Both the position numbers and the translations under genes were made by a program. This document shows positions 34,831 through 46,455 of a stretch of 64,000 nucleotides of DNA, piece by piece. The stretch spans positions 25,129,368 through 25,193,367 of the forward strand of contig CM055106.1 in NCBI GenBank assembly GCA_029204225.1, in the 5' to 3' direction. Below the pieces are notes generated by a model. It had not been told where the DNA came from. It searched no databases and was given only the letters and a program-made list of their open reading frames with translations. This DNA comes from Diphasiastrum complanatum. Its lineage: Eukaryota; Streptophyta; Lycopodiopsida; Lycopodiales; Lycopodiaceae. Position 1 is the first letter of the stretch. Each line of letters begins with the position of its first letter.

Positions 34831-35497
34831 AATCAAAGCTTGGATCTTGATAAATCCTCTTCTTAAAACCACTAATGATATCTCATCTATTGTTATGTTT
34901 TTTGTTGATGCTTATTTGTTGATGCTTATCAAAAGTCATGTCTCTCTCGAAATTTAACCACATCACAGTAAAATGGTATTTCAAATATAGTCAACCTAAA
35001 GTGAGATTTTAAAATGTCACGATATAGAGCTCCTAGGATGGTATTATATGCTGACACTCTGACGGTCGGTATACAAACATTCCCGTGTGATTATGGCATG
35101 ATTTTTTCGTGTGGTTGAAGAAGGTGCTTTTCTCAAAGTGTGTTCCTATTATTGTTAGCTTGTTTCAAGTAAACTTAGAAAAAACAACCTTCCCATCAAT
35201 GTTTGTTACAACAGATACAGGTTGAGATCATTCTACAATTCTCACTCTTCTCTCAAAGTCTCCCACTTTTTCACACTCAAGCTAAGGAAATTTGGAACTC
35301 TCAGTTGAAACAATGGTGTATCTTGTTTTTTTGAAGATTTTCAGTTTTTGTTTTTCGATTTTTTCATTTTCGTTTTTCAAAATGATTTTACTTGGGCAAA
35401 ATGATTTTACTTGGGCTAATGTGCTTGTGCTAATGCGTGGAGCTGGGTTCCAAAAGTCAGTGAATCCTATAGTACCCATATATTTCGATGGCACACT
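34831..35497 (-). other. Probable 5' continuation of the interrupted copia element, decayed
   Basis: Minus-strand readings such as GKVVFSKFT and KLTIIGTHFEKSTFF around 35190-35100 look like the region between copia protease and integrase, but the frame is broken and no motif is certain. Confidence 0.3.
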
Positions 35498-35649
35498 AAG
35501 GATTATATTCTATATGAGGGAAAAAAATTATTTAATGTTGATTCCTAGACCCAAGAGGATATTTTGCCTCTCGAAGGATTATGTTCTATATGAGGGAAAA
35601 AAATTATTTAATGTTGATTTCTAGACCCAAGAGGATATTTTGCCTCTCT
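35498..35649. repeat. 76-bp tandem duplication
   Basis: Two almost identical copies, 35498-35573 and 35574-35649, each containing CTATATGAGGGAAAAAAATT and AGACCCAAGAGGATATTTTG. Confidence 0.92.
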
Positions 35650-38395
35650 GGGTCTTCATTAGCCCTCCCTCTATATTCCAAGAGATTTGGATAGCAATAA
35701 GATAGAAAACCAATTCCATTTACTATCAAAAGCCGACGAGCATTTGAAAAAAGAGGTAACTAGATAAAACTTGAGCACAAAATGCTTTTATGCACATTCC
35801 TATCATTCAGACAACTCTATTTGAAAATATCTAGCCTGAACTCTAGGTGAGGATCACAATGACTATATGAGGTGGTACGAAATTCATGAGCATACTTTGT
35901 GAACCCATCATACTAAACCATGAAACTCATAAAAACATATTTTCAGCCGACATTTCTCACAAGTATCAACATTATAAATCATAAATAAAACAAGTTGTTA
36001 CTCGTGTAACTTTTCAAATTTATCACTAAACATAACCATATCATTCAAAATCGAACCTTCAATCATTAGTAGAGACTCAAAAGTTTTTGGAAGTATACCT
36101 CACTACTAGTTCGTGGATTGCATTCAGTAAGTAAAGTAAGCTCAATCATTAGAAAACCGTCATTTGAGAAAGGGTTTTGTGAGGCCACTTCCCCAACAAG
36201 CTTTTGCTCTTCATTTCCATACTAGGGTCTAGAAGAGAAATGCAATCTTGTGGAACTGGAGCACACTGCTCGTTTCCCTTTTACTTGTTGCTCGCGACTC
36301 GCTGTGTGGATTGTTTGCTTCTGGTTGTCGCGGCCTGGCTCCTTCTCCTCACTAGCTACATTCTATGAAAGGTTGTTGATTGAGAAGAGTGCACAGCTTG
36401 AAATGAGTAGCAGATGCTATGGATGAATGCTCTTCGATCTGAGAGCGAGTTCTTCAAGCCACAAAAAAGTTGTGAACACAAGTGCTAGTTGCAAATAGCA
36501 CTGAGCACGATTCTGCTCACTTTTCGTACTGGTTACAGTAGCTGCCAACGGCCCGTAACTCGCTCTTCTCAGATGTATCCTTCCTCCAATCTGCCGCCTC
36601 CTCTCACTCTACTTCCTTCTTCTGATAGCGAATGGCTCTGATCAAACTTGAATGCACTTTTGATAGTGCTGTCATTGATAGAAGTGCTGCAGATTGATCT
36701 CATAAAAGCTTCAACTTCCTGTCCTTCCTTGGCATTCTCTAGAAAATATCGAAATTTCTTCAAAGCTTCATCAAAAACTTCAACAAATGGCAATCTACAC
36801 ACAGCAGGTTCTAATGTGTGGTTTGTATAGCAGGTTTGTTTGCAGAATCATGCTTATAAGAGAGTAGCATTAGTCTTGTTGCTTTCACCAGAGCTTTCAT
36901 TATAACTCATAAATCTCAGGCTCTCATTAAGGCTCTGTCTGAGAGCACTAGAGACCTGTGTACTGGTTGCCTCTCTTTCACACAGAACTGACAGACTTGC
37001 TCATGCTATCCTCACAACTAAACTAGAAAATGAAAATACTGAATGCATTCCAGTATATTTCTTCTTCAACAATCAAATAGTTTCTCTCCCTATTGTCATG
37101 ATAACATTCTTTCTACTGATGAGAATTAGAATAGAGCATGGCTCACTAATAAGAAATCAGCAGTTGTAGATCAAAAAGAGAAAGCACTGGAAAGTGTTAT
37201 GACTTAACAATGGGCATAGGAGTAATTCTCTAAGACTCAGTCCGGTATCTTTAGAAACAAATTAAACTCAGCATGCTTTAAACACTACTGAAAGGTTCCA
37301 TCCTAACAGTATACACAAAAACCCATCCAAACAGCCTAGGAATAGTAACCATGATTCCAGAGCAGAACTAAACACCATTACTCTTAAACCATAACACACA
37401 CATGGAGCAGTCTAGCTGGAACTCAAAAACCAGAGGAAGAGGCAGCATTCTACCAAGGGATGACAGTTTTAAAATCACAAGGAGTTCAACCCCACAGCTA
37501 AATCACCAGAGGACAGCAAAACAGTAGCAGATTATGGCCATATTATCCATTCTCTGAACACACTCAGCAATGTGAAGATCACACCAAGAACCTACAGCAG
37601 CCAGTGAAAAGGAAGGAAGCTTGAACTCTTTTGCACACTGAAGCATCTGAACCTCATAACAGAAAAAAAAAAACCACAATCTTCAGCAAAACGTCTGCTC
37701 ATCTTATAGGCCTGGAGCCCACCTATTTTTTTCACTTTGCCATTTTGCTCTTCTTCTCTATTTTCTCAGCCCTTCAGCAAGTCTCTTCTAAGGCATTAGT
37801 CTCTTCTAAGGCATTGAATGCTGATTTAACCTTTCAACACGAGCCTATGTAAAATAACTTCTCATGCCTATTAGTTTTCTTAATGTGGGGTATTTTAATG
37901 CTTGAACTCCCAAATCCAAAAGTAGGGCCTCCTCATGCATTAAAGCTGATTTGGCCTTTTTGGCATGTGGTTAATAGATTTGGCCTCATGTCTAGTGCCA
38001 TGTGTTTTTTTCTTAAGCTACTTAATTAAGTCCTACCTTGATTTTGGCTCCTCTTTTGCATTTAAACTCCTCTTGATTTTCTCCATGTGTCTATTACAAG
38101 GTCCATGGCTAGTTTTCTTAGCTTTTGGTCCTTTGCTCCTTTGGTCATCAAGCCATGCTTTCTTCTTCCCTTGTCATTGGCCCTCTTCTTAATTTATCAC
38201 TTTGTAGGTCCCCTTAACCTTAGCCATCTGATTTTCGATTTGCAATTACGCATTTTTTGGTGACTGAGCCCCCACTTCCCACTGAGCAACAACTTGAAAA
38301 CATAGTACTTTGGTCTTTAGATTAGTATAAAAAATCACAGTACATCGCAATATTTTGGCACAGTAGCCGAAACTATACTATAGGCCGATTTTTCC
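35650..38395. other. Stretch without a supported gene
   Basis: The minus-strand frame 36802-36569 and plus-strand frames at 37631 and 37965 have no recognisable motif. An 18-bp unit (AGTCTCTTCTAAGGCATT) is duplicated in tandem at about 37780-37815. The region may be a long LTR or intergenic DNA; I cannot tell. Confidence 0.4.
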
Positions 38396-38495
38396 AAAGG
38401 TTGTCAAAAACTTTAAAGGCCAATTCTAAGGCCAAAATTTCTCTAGCCACATTACGGGCAGGATGGGACCCCTATCTACATGGACCATCATTTTC

Positions 38496-38736
38496 CTTCG
38501 GTCTTTACAAAATTTGACCTATGCCACATATTTTTACGGTTCCTTAGACCGCTTGTATAGACTATCTTTCAGTATCTAATAATGTGTCTAGCCACTTTAA
38601 GGGCGGGCTGGGACCCCTATCTATTGGCAATTTTTAACTTACATCAAAATTTTGCGGGTTTTACATGCCGACTTCTAACTATAGCAAAATTAGTTCCAAA
38701 ATTAGCCCGATTTTTGGTGTCAAAATTTGGCTAACA
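38496..38736. repeat. Dispersed repeat, left copy (partner at 43913-44147)
   Basis: From CTTCGGTCTTTACAAAATT to GGCTAACA this matches 43913-44147 in the same orientation. An internal unit (CTAGCCAC...GGGACCCCTATCTA) is itself doubled here (38444-38480 and 38587-38625). The copies flank the 40-43.9 kb gypsy-like element. Confidence 0.8.
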
Positions 38737-40028
38737 TAGGCCATTGGGTTGCATGGTCCCCGACGGATCCGAAATCTCTGGTTTCGAGTGTATCAGCTTC
38801 TTGTGTTTGTTGAAAGACCAATATGGGATCAGCACCCTTTTAGGGGTGATGCTAACCATCTTTCTTTGTTGATCAGCTTGTGAATTATGCTCTTAAGTGC
38901 TTTTATCTGCATCAGTCTTATTGATAAGAGGTACCTTCATTCCTGCAAAAACAACCCAACCATGTGTTCCTATTGTGGCATATGCACCCACTCCCATCAG
39001 TATTGCGAGATATGTCCAATTTCAGACCCATGCATAGAAAGGCATGCAGATGCAAGTTTAGCAGAAAGGCATGAATGCAATCTCAATGGTGTGTCTACTG
39101 TGAGTAATCCTTGTGTGTGAAGATGCAAGGTGGGATTTTGAATATATATATATTTTTTGAGATCCGACAAATGTCGTAAGTTCCTCTAGGTAAGTCATAT
39201 GGATCTTCTGTCTTTCTTTATCCTTTTTTATCTTTCTTTCTTTCTTTTTTTTCCTTCTTTCTTTCTCTCTTGATAGTGGGTAATGTAGATGCACCAGTAT
39301 TGTGTATGATAACTTGTGTCAAATAAACCTTCATCTATCCAAACAGCTAGACCATTGGCTCAGTGAGATAGATCCAATACTTCTGTTTGCTCAATAGATA
39401 CAGCCAGATCTAATTAGAGCTAAAGTCCTCCTTTGCTTAAGTCTTCATATACATAATCTCAGTTTCACTCTCCACCCCACTGCATTGTTGTTCTCCCATT
39501 TTTCCTCTCAACCCCATCCCATTGATGCTTCTAAGCAATCACATATATGCCCGTTTCTACAATGCGAAAGATATGCCCATTTTTGTCAGAGCTTATGCAT
39601 GATGCAAGAATATGGATGCAATTTGTTAGGGCTTGCAACAGATGATTCAAAACATATCGTGTCTAGAATGATGCATTAGTGGTGGTGGGTGCAATTGACA
39701 TTTGAATCATTCTATCTCTACATTTCAACAAAAGTTAGCACATACAACAAAACTCACATCAAGGATTTTTTTTTTTTTAAGAATGAAGAAAAATCACCAA
39801 ACAACAAAGTTAGTAGAATAAAGAATTGAACAGACAAAATCTATACATAAAATTCCTACTGCTTCTTACCCCTTAGGTAAGGGGTAAGTCTTTCATTACA
39901 TTGCCTACACCCAACATCAATCTTGTTACCAGGACACTCACCTTCTGTTTCAGGTCTATCATGCTGTGAAGAGTAGGAGAATAAAGAGTTCAAAACTCTT
40001 AATTGATTTGGGTGGTTCTTATGCCTCT
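38737..40028. other. Stretch without a supported gene
   Basis: A segment at about 38822-38870 (GGGATCAGCAC...GTGATGCTAACCA) is similar to 42975-43017. The plus-strand frame 38887-39120 is Cys-rich but has no known pattern and overlaps this repeat. Pyrimidine-rich DNA at 39200-39270. Confidence 0.4.
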
Positions 40029-40909
40029 CTAAGCTACATGGCCGAAATGGAAGATTGACATCTTTTGTCTCAAAGGTCCCTCCTTACCGTGGAATTCATC
40101 ACTATCATCCATTACCCCCTTTTTGATTTCTGACTCGGGCCTTTTGCTATCACTGTTAGTTTCATTATCATAGCCCGACATGTCCTCCCAATGGAGTGTA
40201 TCAACTGTAATCTTTGGTGATTCTCTACTAGAGTTTAGGCACTCATTTTCAATAGGCTGCATCAATGCATATGCACTTACTATATCCTCATTTTCTTCAA
40301 ATAGGTCCTGTATGCCATAGGGTCCTTGATCAATGTTATCAGTGATAGGAGGCCTAATGATTTTGCTAGGGGAATAGTTTATAGGGGCTATCCAAACTGG
40401 TTCATCTATTTCTTCCCATTCCAAATCACTCTCATTGTTTTCATTTAGAGATACAGATTGATTTCTTTGATCACTATATATCAAGGGTATTACCTCCTTA
40501 GACTTAGTGACCTCACTAAGACTCACCTGCCGGACACTCTTTTTTATCCACTCTTTCTTAGGGGGTCTGCTCGTAACTCACTTTGGGTTATCATTAGTAC
40601 TCTCGCCCTAGCCTCTATCGGTACGAGTGTTCTTACTAAGTGTGTTGAAGTTCTCTTGTCACTAGCTTCGACTTGTCTATCCTGAGGGGTACTCCCATGA
40701 TTTCTAGTCCATTGGCTCACATTTTCATTGTTCCCTCTGCTACTATTGACTAGCCCACTTTTCACTTCATCCCCTTGTATCCGATGGTATTCCTCTACTT
40801 GACTTGTTCCTCCATAAACTATCTCAGTGTGAATCGGCATTTTATCTCCTTCATCATATCCTAGCTTAGGTACCAAGGGTGTATCCATCTCATTGGTTTT
40901 GAATCCCAT
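40029..40909 (-). pseudogene. Acidic region downstream of Gag in the gypsy-like element
   Basis: Two minus-strand frames (40909-40544 and 40526-40029) read a hydrophilic protein. The second is strongly acidic and has two Trp-Glu motifs, LEWEEIDEP and LHWEDMSGYDNE, resembling those in the acidic ORF upstream of Gag (41740-42819). No zinc knuckle or protease motif is seen. It is probably the C-terminal extension of the same polyprotein, broken by a shift near 40535. Confidence 0.5.
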
Positions 40910-40987
40910 ATCGAAAACATTTTTATTCCTAGGGTGTGATTCCTCTTATGTTCTACAAGGGTTGGTACATTTTTCTATCACTTGGTT

Positions 40988-41745
40988 CTACGTATGATAG
41001 TTGGGCATTACACTATCTCTCTCAAATGAGTAGTGTGGTCTCAATTCTAATGGTTGGGGCATATGTTGTAATCCCACCATATTTGGCAGCTCATGTGTGA
41101 GCATGGAAGAATCCTCATCCAGGTTGATTGCTCTTAGTATTTGATTGATGTTTTGGCACGCAAATGTGGCACGATTAGCATCCTCTACAATCAATGCTCT
41201 AGATACTACCTCCTCAAAAGATGAAACTCCTGATTGACATACCACTAGCTGGATATCTGCCTGTAATCCTCTAAGGAAGAAAGTCATCACTAATTCAGGT
41301 GGTATCTTAACTGCTAGAACAAGGTTCAATTGGCGGACCAATTCTTTTAGCCTTCTTACGTATAAGCGTATGGTCTCACTCTTGTTGTATCATAGTCAAG
41401 GAAAACATCAGTTTGTTGACATTGTATGTGGCTTTGAATTCTTTTAAAAACACTTGAGATAGATCCTCTAGCGTATCGATCGAGTTTATGGGCAAATTAT
41501 ATTACCATCTTTTGGCTTCTCCTATCAAAGTTGTGCTGATCAACATTCTGTGTACTGGATCTATGATTCTACTAATGGCCATAAGTGTGTCGAATTCTTC
41601 AAGATGCATGTGGGCATCTTCATCAGTGTTTCCATGGAACTAAGGTAGGGAACCTACTATTCTTGGTATCCTTCCGATATCATCAGGGACAACTATTGGC
41701 AAAGTGGTTCTTCTTGTCACCAGTGTGATAGGTGCAGGGTTAAGT
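40988..41745 (-). pseudogene. Gypsy Gag core
   Basis: Minus-strand text with the retrotransposon Gag pattern: FHGNTDEDAHMHLEEFDTLM, then RMLISTTLIGEAKRW and LSQVFLKEFKATYNVNKL, then LVMTFFLRGLQADIQLVV and a region that would connect to later parts. At least three in-frame stops (after GSLP, RW and IQQE) and a frameshift near 41390. It overlaps the end of the acidic ORF by a few bases in another frame. Confidence 0.7.
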
Positions 41746-42819
41746 GTCTGTATGGTTGGTTGAGTCCGAGGCATGAGTCCGAGGCAAGTCTAAGGTTCCT
41801 CTTTCATCCAGATTCATCATGTTTGGGTCTAAAGTTGATTCGCTCTCACTTTCTGACATACTCTCCCATTCAGACACTATTCCATCATCTACAATTTCTT
41901 CCTCACTCTCTCCTCTATCACACTGACCTGCCTCATTTGGATCTAGTTCTATTTCATCTTCAGGCATGGTTTCCCACTTAGATTTATCATTATAAGTTTC
42001 AACTATAGTAGGAATCTCATTCTCATTGTCATACAAGGAATCTCCTATGGCTATCGTTTGTTGGATGTCATCTTTGTATGTATCTATTGATGTTTCCAAT
42101 TCTTGTAATGAAAGCGTTATTGCTAGTTGTGGATCAACTACAACATCTTCTTGATCTTCAAGAAGGGTTGGCTTTATGAGTTCATGTGGTAGACTATCTT
42201 GTGTTTCACCTACTATTGCTACTGCACCCTCATCTATATCTAGACTAAACCCAAGGTATGATGTGCTTGTATCTTGTAATGAAATCTCCATGACGAGCTT
42301 CAGTTCCAAGTATGAAAATCCTTCTAGATCAACTTGTGGTTCTTCAGCTACTTGTGACTCTAGTTGTGGCTGAATCAAGGGCTCTTCTATTATGGTGTGT
42401 TTTTCTTTAAAATCAGCTTCCTCAATATCTAATTCTCCTAGCATAGGATCCTCTCTTGCAATCTTATTGTGATCAAAGTTCTCTAAGAATGCATCCATGG
42501 TTTTAATAATTTCTTGTTTTGTCATCACTTCATTGGTATCTATCTGCCCCTTGGGTTCACAAAGAGTCTTTTGACCATCAAATTCTAGAGGGGCCATTTC
42601 ATCATCTCTTTCCAAGCAGATTAACAGAGGTCCCAAATCATCTCCAGATGTAGGTATTTTCTCATTAGATGTGCCTATGGTCAAAAGTCTGCAAAAGAGC
42701 TTTTCGACCCACGGGAAGCGTTTCATTATTGTCAGGTAATCAGTCTCCATTACTCCATACAATATTCTTATATCAATTCCTCTCAAGCAATGGGTATCGC
42801 AAGAACTTCCACAGTCCAA
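41740..42819 (-). CDS. Intact 359-residue acidic ORF ahead of Gag, function unknown
   Basis: An uninterrupted minus-strand frame from the ATG at 42819 to the stop at 41740, rich in Glu and Asp. The C-terminal third has two related units, SKWETMPEDEIE...LDPNEAG and SEWESMSESESES...LDPNMMN. The middle has another pair, LVMEISLQDTSTS and LAITLSLQELETS. No transmembrane segment, signal peptide or known domain was seen. It lies between a probable LTR (from 43073) and the Gag core and ends next to it in another frame, so it may be an N-terminal extension of Gag separated by one frameshift, or a separate accessory ORF. Being open for 1080 bp among broken genes is notable. Confidence 0.55.
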   Translation of the reverse strand: MDCGSSCDTHCLRGIDIRILYGVMETDYLTIMKRFPWVEKLFCRLLTIGTSNEKIPTSGDDLGPLLICLERDDEMAPLEFDGQKTLCEPKGQIDTNEVMTKQEIIKTMDAFLENFDHNKIAREDPMLGELDIEEADFKEKHTIIEEPLIQPQLESQVAEEPQVDLEGFSYLELKLVMEISLQDTSTSYLGFSLDIDEGAVAIVGETQDSLPHELIKPTLLEDQEDVVVDPQLAITLSLQELETSIDTYKDDIQQTIAIGDSLYDNENEIPTIVETYNDKSKWETMPEDEIELDPNEAGQCDRGESEEEIVDDGIVSEWESMSESESESTLDPNMMNLDERGTLDLPRTHASDSTNHTDT

Positions 42820-43072
42820 CTAGGAGTTCTATCATCTTCAAGTATGAGACCTTCATTAGTCCAACAAAGTGTGCCTATGGTATTTTGGGTCGTAATCAAT
42901 TTGAGATCTCATCTTATCAACATATCGAAGGATGTAGAATGTAGGATCACTTAAGTATGTGGCTCTATGTTATTCCATTTGTGGGATCAGCACACATTAC
43001 TGTGTGATGCTAACCACGTCAATCTATCTTTCGAAACAATGTATGACATTAGTCAAACAACTGGCACTAAAA

Positions 43073-43912
43073 TGTTAGGAGTGTGGCCTAAGCAACAAAA
43101 CCAATGTTTGTGTCTGACGGGATAGACAACATAGCTAGGTTATGAGCAAATTTTTAACACGTAAACTTTTGTAGTCCAATGAAGGATTCTGCACTCCCGG
43201 CAGATGCACCAATGTTCAAAAAAAATTTGACTAGGGATTGGTCCAGCCAAAACGCCTAAGCGAGGAAAGGACCCACACTGTCCTTAGGCAAGTAATCAGA
43301 GTCTAACCAACCATAAGGGACCGTAAACTCGACGATTACGGTGTGCAATGGGAAGCTGAAGCGACCATTATGGTCATTACGAAGAGAGTTGTTACGGAAT
43401 TGCGCGGTTTCCACAGAAAGGATAAATAGGGATTTTGAAGTGAGAAGAGGGGGCTTTTTGATACTGAACTTTTGGATACTGGTTGGTCTAGGAGCAAGGT
43501 ATTGAAGAGACGAAGGGTGAGAGCCGATCACTATTTGTATTTAGTTCCAGACTTCATGCGAGTCACAGGTAGCAAGAGAGAGTTTCCTTGCCTAAGACCT
43601 TTTAAGTGACCAGCATGTGGACGTAAATACCATGTATCAGTTATTACTTCTGTAATTGATTATCACATTGTCATATGTTGTGAGTCGTGAGCATGGTAGT
43701 ATAATATTTGCATAGAACCAGTTTACTTGTTGGATGAATGGTCGTTGCAATGTTTCGTCTCTGCTTAATTGATGTAATGTTGTTGGATATATTGTTGTTA
43801 ATGGCTGTCATAATGGGATTCTCATCAACCTAGGATTCTTATTGACTTAGGTGGTTCCGTTGTCGTAATTGGAGAACAAGGAGTTAAGGGATTAAAACAC
43901 ACACCCCTAACA
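43073..43912 (-). repeat. Probable LTR of the gypsy-like element
   Basis: 840 bp with inverted ends TGTTAGGAGTGTG and CACACCCCTAACA (12 of 13 positions complementary). Left of it, the minus strand reads TTAGTGCCAGTTGT, a weak match to the tRNA-Asp primer site seen at 3871, so it would be the 5' LTR of the minus-strand element. Against this, a TATA-like ATAAATAG (43422) is on the plus strand. No partner LTR was found. Confidence 0.55.
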
Positions 43913-44147
43913 CTTCGGTCATTACAAAATTTGACCTATGTCACATATTTCTGATGGTTCCTTAGACCGTTTGTATAGACTATCTTTCAATATCTAATAA
44001 CGTGTCTAGCCACTTTAAGGGTGGGCTGGGACCCCTATCTATTGGCGATTTTTAGCCATTTTACATCGAAATTTTGTGGCTTTTACATGCTGATTTCTAT
44101 ACTATAGCAAAATTAGCCAATTTTTGGTGTCAAAAATTCGGCTAACA
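43913..44147. repeat. Dispersed repeat, right copy (partner at 38496-38736)
   Basis: Begins directly after the probable LTR with CTTCGGTCATTACAAAATT and ends CGGCTAACA. Same orientation as the left copy. Confidence 0.8.
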
Positions 44148-46003
44148 ATTCATGTCCGTTTCTATCTAGTGAGTAGGCCTCATTAGCACAATTCTAAGAA
44201 CCTGGGAGGAACTACATATTGTTAGTTCTTTGTTTATTGCATCATCATACATCTTTTCCTTAGTAATGCCCATGCAAATACATGCAAACAGATACACCAC
44301 ATGTGGATACATGTAGACACATGCACGCTAGTAGGGGCCATGCAGTCCTTCAATGATGGACTTGGACTCTAGATGCATTAATAACCCATGCATGCGGCAT
44401 GACGATGGGTGTCAATAGCAACTACCACCTACCACATTCATGCAAACTCGCAATGGGCTAGGAGGGGTATTCTATCAGAGAGGGCATTGACTTGGTGGAT
44501 AAGACTAGCTTTGTCTTCTACATGCCGGTTACGATGTTCCTAATAGTAGGTCTCATTAACGAGCCTACCCATGGCAACACAATTTGCCACATTGTCCATG
44601 ACAACTTGTACAATGTAATGTGGATGGAATTCAAGTGAATAATTGAACACTCAATCATGATTGGTCCTCTATCATTCAAATCTCAATTGTGAACACCAAA
44701 CATTGTACAAACTACATATGTGAATGATGATACTATAAGTATGAGGTAGTGAGCACAATCCACATCAAAATCTTAAGTTTAAAGTTCGGACCCTTGAAAG
44801 TTGATAGCCTCTTAGTTTAGTTGTTAAACCTTCTGACTAGTTATATTATAAAGTTAAATGGATTGATTAATCATCATACCTGTACAACATGTTGCCTCCT
44901 CAATGGCTACATGAATATGTGTGAACATGTAATCACCCGTCCCTGCCACCCCAGAGGTGTCAATGGATCTCAGAAACATTGTCCCCATGCAAGAAGACAC
45001 CGAGATATTCAATATGTGGTGCTTCCTTGCATCGCTCCAACCATCAGGTATGATGGTGCATCCATACCTAGTTCACAAGTGACAACATCATGGCAATTGC
45101 AATGATCAATGATCAATCATGATTAAACATGACTATGACATGCCACACAATACACATATCATAGCAATTTGCAAAGTTGAAGACTACAATTCAAAGTTCA
45201 AATCCTGGACCCTAGATCTGAAATAGCAAAATCAAATGGTTTGGAAGTTAAAACTTCACTTAAAAGTTGAACCTTCAAACTTGAAAGACAAAACTCAAAA
45301 GAGAAAATTGCAATGTTGAAAACTTAAAGCTAAAACTTGAATTGGCACAATGTATTAGACTGCATAGTACATATTGGGCCTATGTCCTCATAAGGGGCTC
45401 TAACTTCTGGTCAACAGAATCCTGCTCATCAAGGAGTCCCCTCGTCTTAAGATGCTCACAAGATGACCCCGACCATAACTGCCTGATAGCACTCACTATA
45501 GTCATGTTGGGGTCGTAGTTAGATGGAATGGTAGATCATAGGTGTAGAACAATTGTCAAACTACAACCTCTACATCCGCCATGGCTCTAGGAGCGAAGCT
45601 AGAAACATAGAGTCCCTACCCCCCAGTGAAGTTGGACACATAATAGTCCTTACTCTCCAGCTGTGTAGTGCGGCCCCGTCTACCTCTCCCTCTAGGTATA
45701 TGTTGTGGCATGGTGGCTGGAGGTGCTGTCGAGGATCCCACCCATTGGCCTCTTGGTGATGAATCTCACCAAGGACCGTCCTATGCACCTCCATGACCCA
45801 TGACATTTTGGCTACATCCTTGACCAAGAGATCCAGACAACATGTAGCACAAGGTGCCCAAAAGATGTGGGGTTAGGTGTTATGAGACCGTAACAGTACT
45901 GACCCAACAATACTTCTAGATGTAGCTAACCACTAGAGGCAGAGGAAAGTGTGAGTCAGAAGGCATGTATGCATACCATGCAGTAGGTATGAGGGCCAGT
46001 AAT
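44148..46003. other. Stretch without a supported gene
   Basis: The plus-strand frame at 44821 and the two frames near 45553-45827 have no recognisable motif. Minus-strand text around 45510-45400 looks somewhat protein-like but is short and unidentified. Confidence 0.4.
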
Positions 46004-46455
46004 TGTTGACCTCTAAATCTTCACAATAGGAAAATTTTAACTTAGAATTTTCTATGGGGGTATGTTCCAAGAAAATCAGTTTTAAAGTTGTCTAAGTTAC
46101 TTGGGGATACCAATATTTTTTAAACCCCCTAATGTCAAGGTCCTAAGTTCACAAAAACTTTTTTGGGACTTGTAGTAGGTTGATGTAGAGTGGAGAGTCT
46201 AACTCCACTTGCTATTTTGAGAGTTGGGTCTATGGACACTTGTCATAGGCCCTAGACACCCATGCATTTAGTATGGGAAAAAATAATTAAATCGATTAAT
46301 TAGAAGAGGTGAGTCACCACACCTACCTCGATGAGTCACCAAATTGCATGCATGCAATCCTATTGAGGTGTCAACACACCACAACACTTGTGGTTTTTGA
46401 TTTCAACCTATATAATGGATAGATCCACGAGCTACTATGGGGCTCTTTACTCTCA
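46004..46455 (+). repeat. Copia LTR, relative of 10630-11083 in opposite orientation
   Basis: Starts TGTTGACCTCTAAATCTTC and matches the minus strand of 11083-10630 throughout, including GAGGTGTCAACA near 46376 and the TATA-like CTATATAATGG at 46410-46420. Similarity stops after GGGGCTCTTT. No gag or pol is adjacent, so it is a solo LTR or a truncated element. No target duplication was seen. Confidence 0.75.

Noticed and set aside
37965-38192. Hydrophobic 75-residue ORF as a membrane protein
   Set aside because: T-rich DNA gives hydrophobic codons in any frame. No start context, no motif and no partner exon.
39200-39270. Pyrimidine-rich stretch as an intron branch and acceptor region
   Set aside because: No coding exon on either side supports a splice site.
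39950-40060. Plus-strand LLIDLGGS text as an aspartic protease (and RILIDLGGS near 43845)
   Set aside because: The Ser/Thr and Ala of the catalytic motif are absent, and both lie opposite to the strand of the neighbouring gag.
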